DNA of 64,000 bases from Paulownia fortunei (lineage: Eukaryota > Streptophyta > Magnoliopsida > Lamiales > Paulowniaceae). The position numbers and the translations under genes are program-made. Positions 58,970 through 64,000 of this stretch are shown here, piece by piece. Position 1 is the stretch's first letter. Each line of letters starts with the position of its first letter. The stretch lies in assembly GCA_019321725.1 (NCBI GenBank), contig CM033118.1, forward strand, positions 8,458,071 through 8,522,070, given 5' to 3'. Below the pieces are notes generated by a model that saw only the letters and a program-made list of their open reading frames with translations, was not told where the DNA came from and did not search any database.

Positions 58970-61080
58970 ATTTTTCCCACAAAAAATCTTCTTCCCCCAT
59001 TCCTTCTTTTTCTCCTCACCATACACCTACTATATTTTCTAATTCGTATGATCGTCCTATTTTTTCTAATACAGATTCGAGAAAAAAATATTTTATAAAT
59101 AATTTAAGTCCTGAAACACAAGATAGATTAAAACAACCACTTCTCGAATTCCCTACAAGATTACCATAATTTCCAGAATTATTAGATGAAGAAACTGCAC
59201 CACCAGATAATCATTCACTTGATTTAGATGATGATAATATCGCGACACCATCTGGTGGTAAACTTTCACATAGAAATAAATCTAGTAAAGTTGAATTTTT
59301 TTTAAATTACATAATGAACAAGAATGAGTTGTTTGTATTATTTACAAAAAAAATTTTAAATTTTTAAAAGGTAGTGGTACTGTCACATTAACAAGATATT
59401 TAACTAAAATTCACCTAGGTTGGGATGGTGAATAACCATCTATTGGAAGTAGACAACAAATTTTACATCAAACTTCAAGTGGTTCAATTAATACTTATAA
59501 ACAAGAGCAAATAAGATTAGAACTTGCAAAATTAATTGTTAGAACTGAACTTCCTTTTACATTTGCAGAATGTTATAGATTTGAAAGTTTTATGATAAGA
59601 GGTGGTCAACTCTAATTCAAACGTGTTTTATGTAATACTTGTTATAAAGATGGATATAAACAATATAAAAAAGAAATTATAGCATTACAAACTCTTTTTT
59701 CTACTTTAACTTCAATTTTTTTTTCATTTCGATATATGGAAGGGTAGGGGCATATTGCATTATCTTTTTGTCACTGCTCATTGGATTGATGAAAACTTTT
59801 TTCTTGAAAAAAGAATAAAATTGAATTTGCATTGCTTAATCATCCACACCGTGTTCATATTTATCAAATTATAATGGATTGTTGTAATTATTGGAATGAA
59901 GGAGATAAAAATTTATCTATGTGTTTTGATAATGCAACAAATAATACAAAAGTGGTTGAATATCTTGTTGGTATCTTGCAACCAATGTTAGATGGAATTT
60001 TTTTTCATGTTAGATGTATTTGCCATATTTTGTATCTTTATGTTCAAGATGGTTTATGCTGTAAGGCCTTATATAGATAAAATTAGAACCGTTTTGTCAC
60101 ATATTATGAGTGCACCAACTAGAACTCAGAGATATAGTCGATTAGTAAAAAAAACAAATATAAAATTTAAACTTTCATATCTTGACTTAGACATTAGATG
60201 AAGTTATACTTATAGAATGTTAACCGAAGCACATCCATATCCAAAAATAATTACACATTTATGTAATGAAGAATTGCGTGGGAGAATGGGAGAGAATTCA
60301 TTATTGAAACTGAATGGGATATTATTAATGTGCTTGCTACTCTTTTACAAATATTTGGTAGAGTGACAAAAATTATGTTCAGTTGTTATTATCCTACTAC
60401 AAGTATTATGTTGCCTAATATGACTAAAATTATTAAATTATTTCATGATCATAGACTTGATGATAATGTCATGGAAATAATTGGAAATATGGAAAAAAAT
60501 GGATCAAATATTATAAAAAAACTTCCTTATGTATGTGTTTTAGCTTGTATTTTTTATCATAGATGTAAATTAGAAGGTTGTTTGTATTTAGTTGAAAAAT
60601 ATTATGAATTTCTTTTTGATTAAGTAAATATAAATAATGAAAAAAAAATGAAATAACTAGTTTGCTAAATAATTTAGTAGAAATGTATTCTTCTACTTCT
60701 CATCAATATGATTATTCTCCCGTACTTGCATCATCAAGTAGATTTAGTGGATCTACATTTTCTTGTTTAATGCCATAAATAAAAATAGAAGTATGTCAAA
60801 TACTAGGTCAATATATGAACTAACACATTATTTACAACTTCCACTAGAAAATAAATGTGACGATTTTGATATTCTAGGATAGTGGAAATCCGAACAAAAA
60901 AATTTTCCAACTATTTCTTGTATCGCACGTGATCTACTAACATTCAGATGTCTTTTATAGTTTCAGAAAGTGCTTTTAGCGCAGATGTAAAGACTATTAT
61001 AGAAACAAAGAACCCATTTAAGTCCAAAATCCATCAAATTTTGCATTTGATGGAAGGATTGATTAGATTAACGATATAGA
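58970..61080 (+). pseudogene. hAT transposase pseudogene (BED finger, RNase H fold, hATC)
   Basis: Broken plus-strand frames follow a plant hAT transposase from end to end. An acidic N-terminal part is DEETAPPDNHSLDLDDDN (about 59187). BED-finger remains read YKKNFKFLKGSGTGTLTRHL and TKIHPGWDGE (about 59345-59430). Then LELAKLIVRTELPFTFAECY (about 59517); the catalytic region LNHPHRVHIYQIIMDCCNYW, LSMCFDNATNNTKVVEYL and FFHVRCICHILYLYVQDGL (59835-60060); MLATLLQIFGRVTKIM and PTTSIMLPNMTKIIKLF (60330-60460); and the C-terminal dimerisation region QMSFIVSESAFSADVKTIIE (about 60948). Stops, frameshifts and the absence of a clean start show that it is inactive. The expected Cys pair of the BED finger is only partly visible. 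Confidence 0.75.
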
Positions 61081-61486
61081 AAATTTGAGTTGGAGCGTGT
61101 AGGAAAATACAAAACGTTGGTAGAGAATGACTCCAATGACAAGACAATATTTGAAACAACAACAATTGCCATCGCCGAAACAACTATTGGAAAAGGACAA
61201 GATTTTGATTTTGAAGTCCAATATTATTCACGCTATGGAGAATATCAATATAGCCAAAGCCAAAATTTTATGTATGATTGGCAAATGATCCCGAATTGAA
61301 CAACAATACTTGTAGATTTTTTTTTGGATGTAATTCTAAAGTAGGATATAAATATTTATCATAAAAATTTGTAATCACTCATCTACACATTCAAATAGTT
61401 TCAAGTTAATAAAGTTGAAGTATTTTTTTAAATTTTGTTGTCTCAAAAAATAGCATTAAGTATACTAGACTAAAAATAGTCTAGTA

Positions 61487-62400
61487 AAGTTAGAAAGTAA
61501 ATATATCATTAAAAAAATAAAATAGTACTAAGTATACTAGACTAAAAAAAATCCATTAAAATAAAATATATAGTTAGAAAGTAAGTATATTACTAAAAAA
61601 GGAAAATAGTACTAAGTATACTAAACTAAAAAAACAAATCATTAAAATAAAATATAAAGTTAAGTAAGTAAGTATATTACTAAGAAAATATAATACTACT
61701 TAGTATAGTAAACTTAAAAATAATTCATCAAAATAAAAATAAAGTTAGAAAGTAAGTATATTACTAAAAAAGTAAAATAGTACTAAGTATACAAAATTAA
61801 AAAACAATCATCAAAATAAAATATAAATTTAGAAAGTAAGTATATTTCTAAAAAAATATAATACTATTTAGTATACTAAACTAAAAAAATCATCAAAATA
61901 AAATATAAAGTTAGAAAGTAAGTATATTACTAAAAAAATATAATACTACTTAGTATACTAAACTAAAAAAAAATTCATCAAAATAAAATATAAAGTTAGA
62001 AAGTAAGTATATTACTAAAAAAATATAATACTACTTAGTAAACTAAACTAAAAATAAAATTCATCAAAATAAAATATAAAGTTAGAAAGTAAGTATATTA
62101 CTAAAAAATATAATTCTACTTAGTATATAAACTAAAAAATAATTCATCAAAATAAAATATAAAGTTAGAAAGTAAGTATATTACTAAAAAGATATAATAC
62201 TACTTAATATACTAAACTAAAAAAAAATCATCAAAATAAAATATAAAGTTAGAAAGTAAGTATATTACTAAAAAAATATAATTCTACTTAGTTTACTAAA
62301 CTAAAAAATAATTCATTAAAATAAAATTTAAAGTTAGAAAGTAAGTATATTACTAAAAAAATATAATGCATAGTATACTAAACTAAAAAAAATCTATTAT
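61487..62400. repeat. Minisatellite, about 11 units of ~84 bp
   Basis: The unit AGTTAGAAAGTAAGTATATT, then ACTAAAAAAATATAATACTA and CTTAGTATACTAAACTAAAA with a TCATCAAAATAAAATATAA end, recurs head to tail at about 61487, 61572, 61657, 61743, 61829, 61911, 61995, 62081, 62164, 62248 and 62333, with small length changes in the A runs. Central units are the most alike and the edge units more diverged, as expected from unequal exchange. Confidence 0.85.
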
Positions 62401-62615
62401 GATAGTCAATAGTCACATCAAAATAATCTAAACTTGATTTAAGTCAATAATCAAATAAAAATAGTAGTAAACATACCAAACTAAATTAAAGTAGTATTAA
62501 GTATAAAAATTTACAATTTCAATCTTAGGATATGAATTAAACATATTAGTTGATTATAATAAAAATTTCAGAAATTAATAAATAAAACAAAAAGGAGTAG
62601 CCCATTGGGTAAGCC
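62401..62615. other. Spacer before the LTR
   Basis: AT-rich, no recognised feature. The last bases (AGCCCATTGGGTAAGCC) directly precede the LTR start and do not look like a polypurine tract. Confidence 0.4.
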
Positions 62616-64000
62616 TGTAATACCCGAGTCTCGTGCTACTCACCTGACCAATATAATTAATGCATTTCATGCTATGTATGTGTCATTTGTATTTTTAATT
62701 TATACTTCATAATGCACTATATTTTATACGATATTTTTACTAATTAAACTTTTGAAGTTGTCACCCGATATTAGTTTTCAAACTCTTTAACCTGATTAAT
62801 TGAGTTGGTACTAAGATACGAGGATTCATGTGTTAACTATCAGATACTATTAGAATACACGTAAGTGAAAGGTGGCATTGTTATGTTTATCGGCGTAGGA
62901 TAAACTATACAAATAAATTAATTAGGGAGAAAATAATGATAGTCATGGTAATAATAATAATAAAAGAAAGTAAGGACACTATCATATTAATTAAAATGGT
63001 GTAAATTCTTACTAGAAAATAAACTTGGGGGCTTATAAATAGATATCAAAATATTATGTATTAATTATATATATAAAAATATAATATATATATATATATA
63101 CATATATGTATAATATATATATATATGTATAGATGTACGAAATATATATATATATATATAAGTATATGTGTGTAGTATAAGTTATTATATATACATATAT
63201 GTATACACATGTAGTGTAGTAGTTTATGTTAAGGTTAAGTATATATATAATATATTATATTAGATTTTCTTAGTAGGAAAGTAATAACGCACACCACACA
63301 CACACACATTCACGGCAGCAAAGGAAAGGAAAAGAGAAAAGAAAAAAAGAAATAAGAAAAAAAATAAAAAGAGGGTGCTTCGACAAATTTCAATGGTAGG
63401 AATTGGAGGAAATTTTGGGTAAGTTTCTTCTCATTTTGTATGGATAAAAATATATATATTTATGCCGTTTATTTCTAATTTGAAAGAAAGTTTTTTTTTT
63501 AAATTAACTAGTTATCTACTTGTGAGACAATAATTAATATTCACATTTAATTCAAAATTAGTTACAAAGATTTGATTTTATTTTTTGTATTAATTGGATG
63601 AAAGAGCTAATTTAATTGGGGGATTGGTTACGAGGATCATAACACATTAATTAAATAATATTAGAATAAATTCGAGATGAAAGATTCTGATTAGGTTGAA
63701 GTATATATATTTTTAAGGTTTGACTGTTACTTAATTAAATTTAAGTTAGGATCCCTTATGAAATTTGATATAGTAAACCTATTGATTAAGAATAAAAATT
63801 AATACGTTATACTTTTAGAGGCAGTCTTATATCTAAGGTTAGGGAGGAGAATCTTGTTAACCTTTAGTAGGATATCAAATGTGAAAAGAAAATTCATTTG
63901 CAACTACAATGAATGAACATAGTATTTCGTGCATTATCTACATTAAAGGTGATCATTGTGTCTTGATGTGTGTATTGTGAGTAGTATATATATACCTTAT
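62616..64000 (+). repeat. Tekay/Del-like chromovirus LTR, 5' portion, runs off the window
   Basis: It starts TGTAATACCCGAGTCTCGTG, then CTACTCACCTGACCAATATA, aligning with the start of the minus-strand solo LTR at 43729. A long purine-rich stretch (63320-63385, AAAGGAAAAGAGAAAAG) is followed by GGAAATTTTGGGTAAGTTTC, a layout typical of these 2-4-kb LTRs. As no polypurine tract precedes it, it is a 5' or solo LTR. Confidence 0.65.
63060..63200. repeat. (TA)n-rich tract within the LTR
   Basis: Alternating TA and ATATGTATA runs with short interruptions. A (CA)n tract follows at about 63291-63308. Confidence 0.8.

Larger units (their letters stand above)
58048..61380 (+). mobile_element. Decayed hAT transposon (left part clear, right end not found)
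   Basis: A GC-rich left region (58065-58270) with alternating GGGCC, GCCCA and CCCAG motifs is typical of hAT subterminal repeats. It is followed by a TATA box, a leader and a transposase pseudogene. No matching right terminal repeat was found before the minisatellite or the LTR at 62616, so the 3' end is lost or displaced. Confidence 0.5.

Noticed and set aside
61487..62400. Possible CRISPR-like array
   Set aside because: The units are head-to-tail 84-bp repeats without unique spacers, in plant DNA; it is a minisatellite.

Overview
This is nuclear DNA from a eudicot plant. The evidence is intron-containing genes of plant families (a PP2C exon and a DUF599 gene), AT-rich noncoding sequence and dense plant-type transposons. 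The species cannot be named from the sequence. No tRNA, rRNA, CRISPR or bacterial-type feature is visible.

Only two host genes are supported. At the left edge is the first coding exon of a protein phosphatase 2C gene on the minus strand (239-518), with an apparent 1-base frameshift near its start; the rest lies outside the window. The second is a DUF599 membrane-protein gene on the plus strand. Its two coding exons (23295-23579 and 54269-54808) join in phase into a 274-residue protein, but they are 30,689 bases apart. The intron has a GT donor and an AG acceptor.

The rest is mobile DNA. Region 1-19 kb: a Tourist-like MITE, the 3' end of a Gypsy element with its LTR, a 1.2-kb Mutator-like element that is almost entirely one inverted repeat, a decayed ~10-kb PIF/Harbinger element with transposase and Myb/SANT-like remnants, and a 560-bp tandem duplication. 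Region 19-23 kb: two copies of one long-TIR Mutator-like family, one inside the other, ending about 330 bp before the DUF599 start codon.

The giant intron holds, in order: ordinary intron sequence; a Gypsy element with gag but no visible pol (25986-35745, TSD atctc) carrying a 5'-truncated LINE (16-bp TSD); an Emigrant-like MITE; an old minus-strand Copia element (37178-49874) split by a 3.75-kb solo LTR of a Tekay/Del-like chromovirus (perfect TSD tttat) and by a second, plus-strand Copia element sitting at the end of its LTR; and a 2.5-kb non-autonomous hAT element with a perfect 8-bp TSD.

Region 55-64 kb: two adjacent related MITEs sharing one TTA, each with an hAT-MITE-like core; a decayed hAT transposase gene with a TATA box; a minisatellite of about 11 units of 84 bp; and the start of another Tekay/Del-type LTR that runs off the window. 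Many boundaries rest on target-site duplications read by eye, which gives a relative insertion order for the nested stack.
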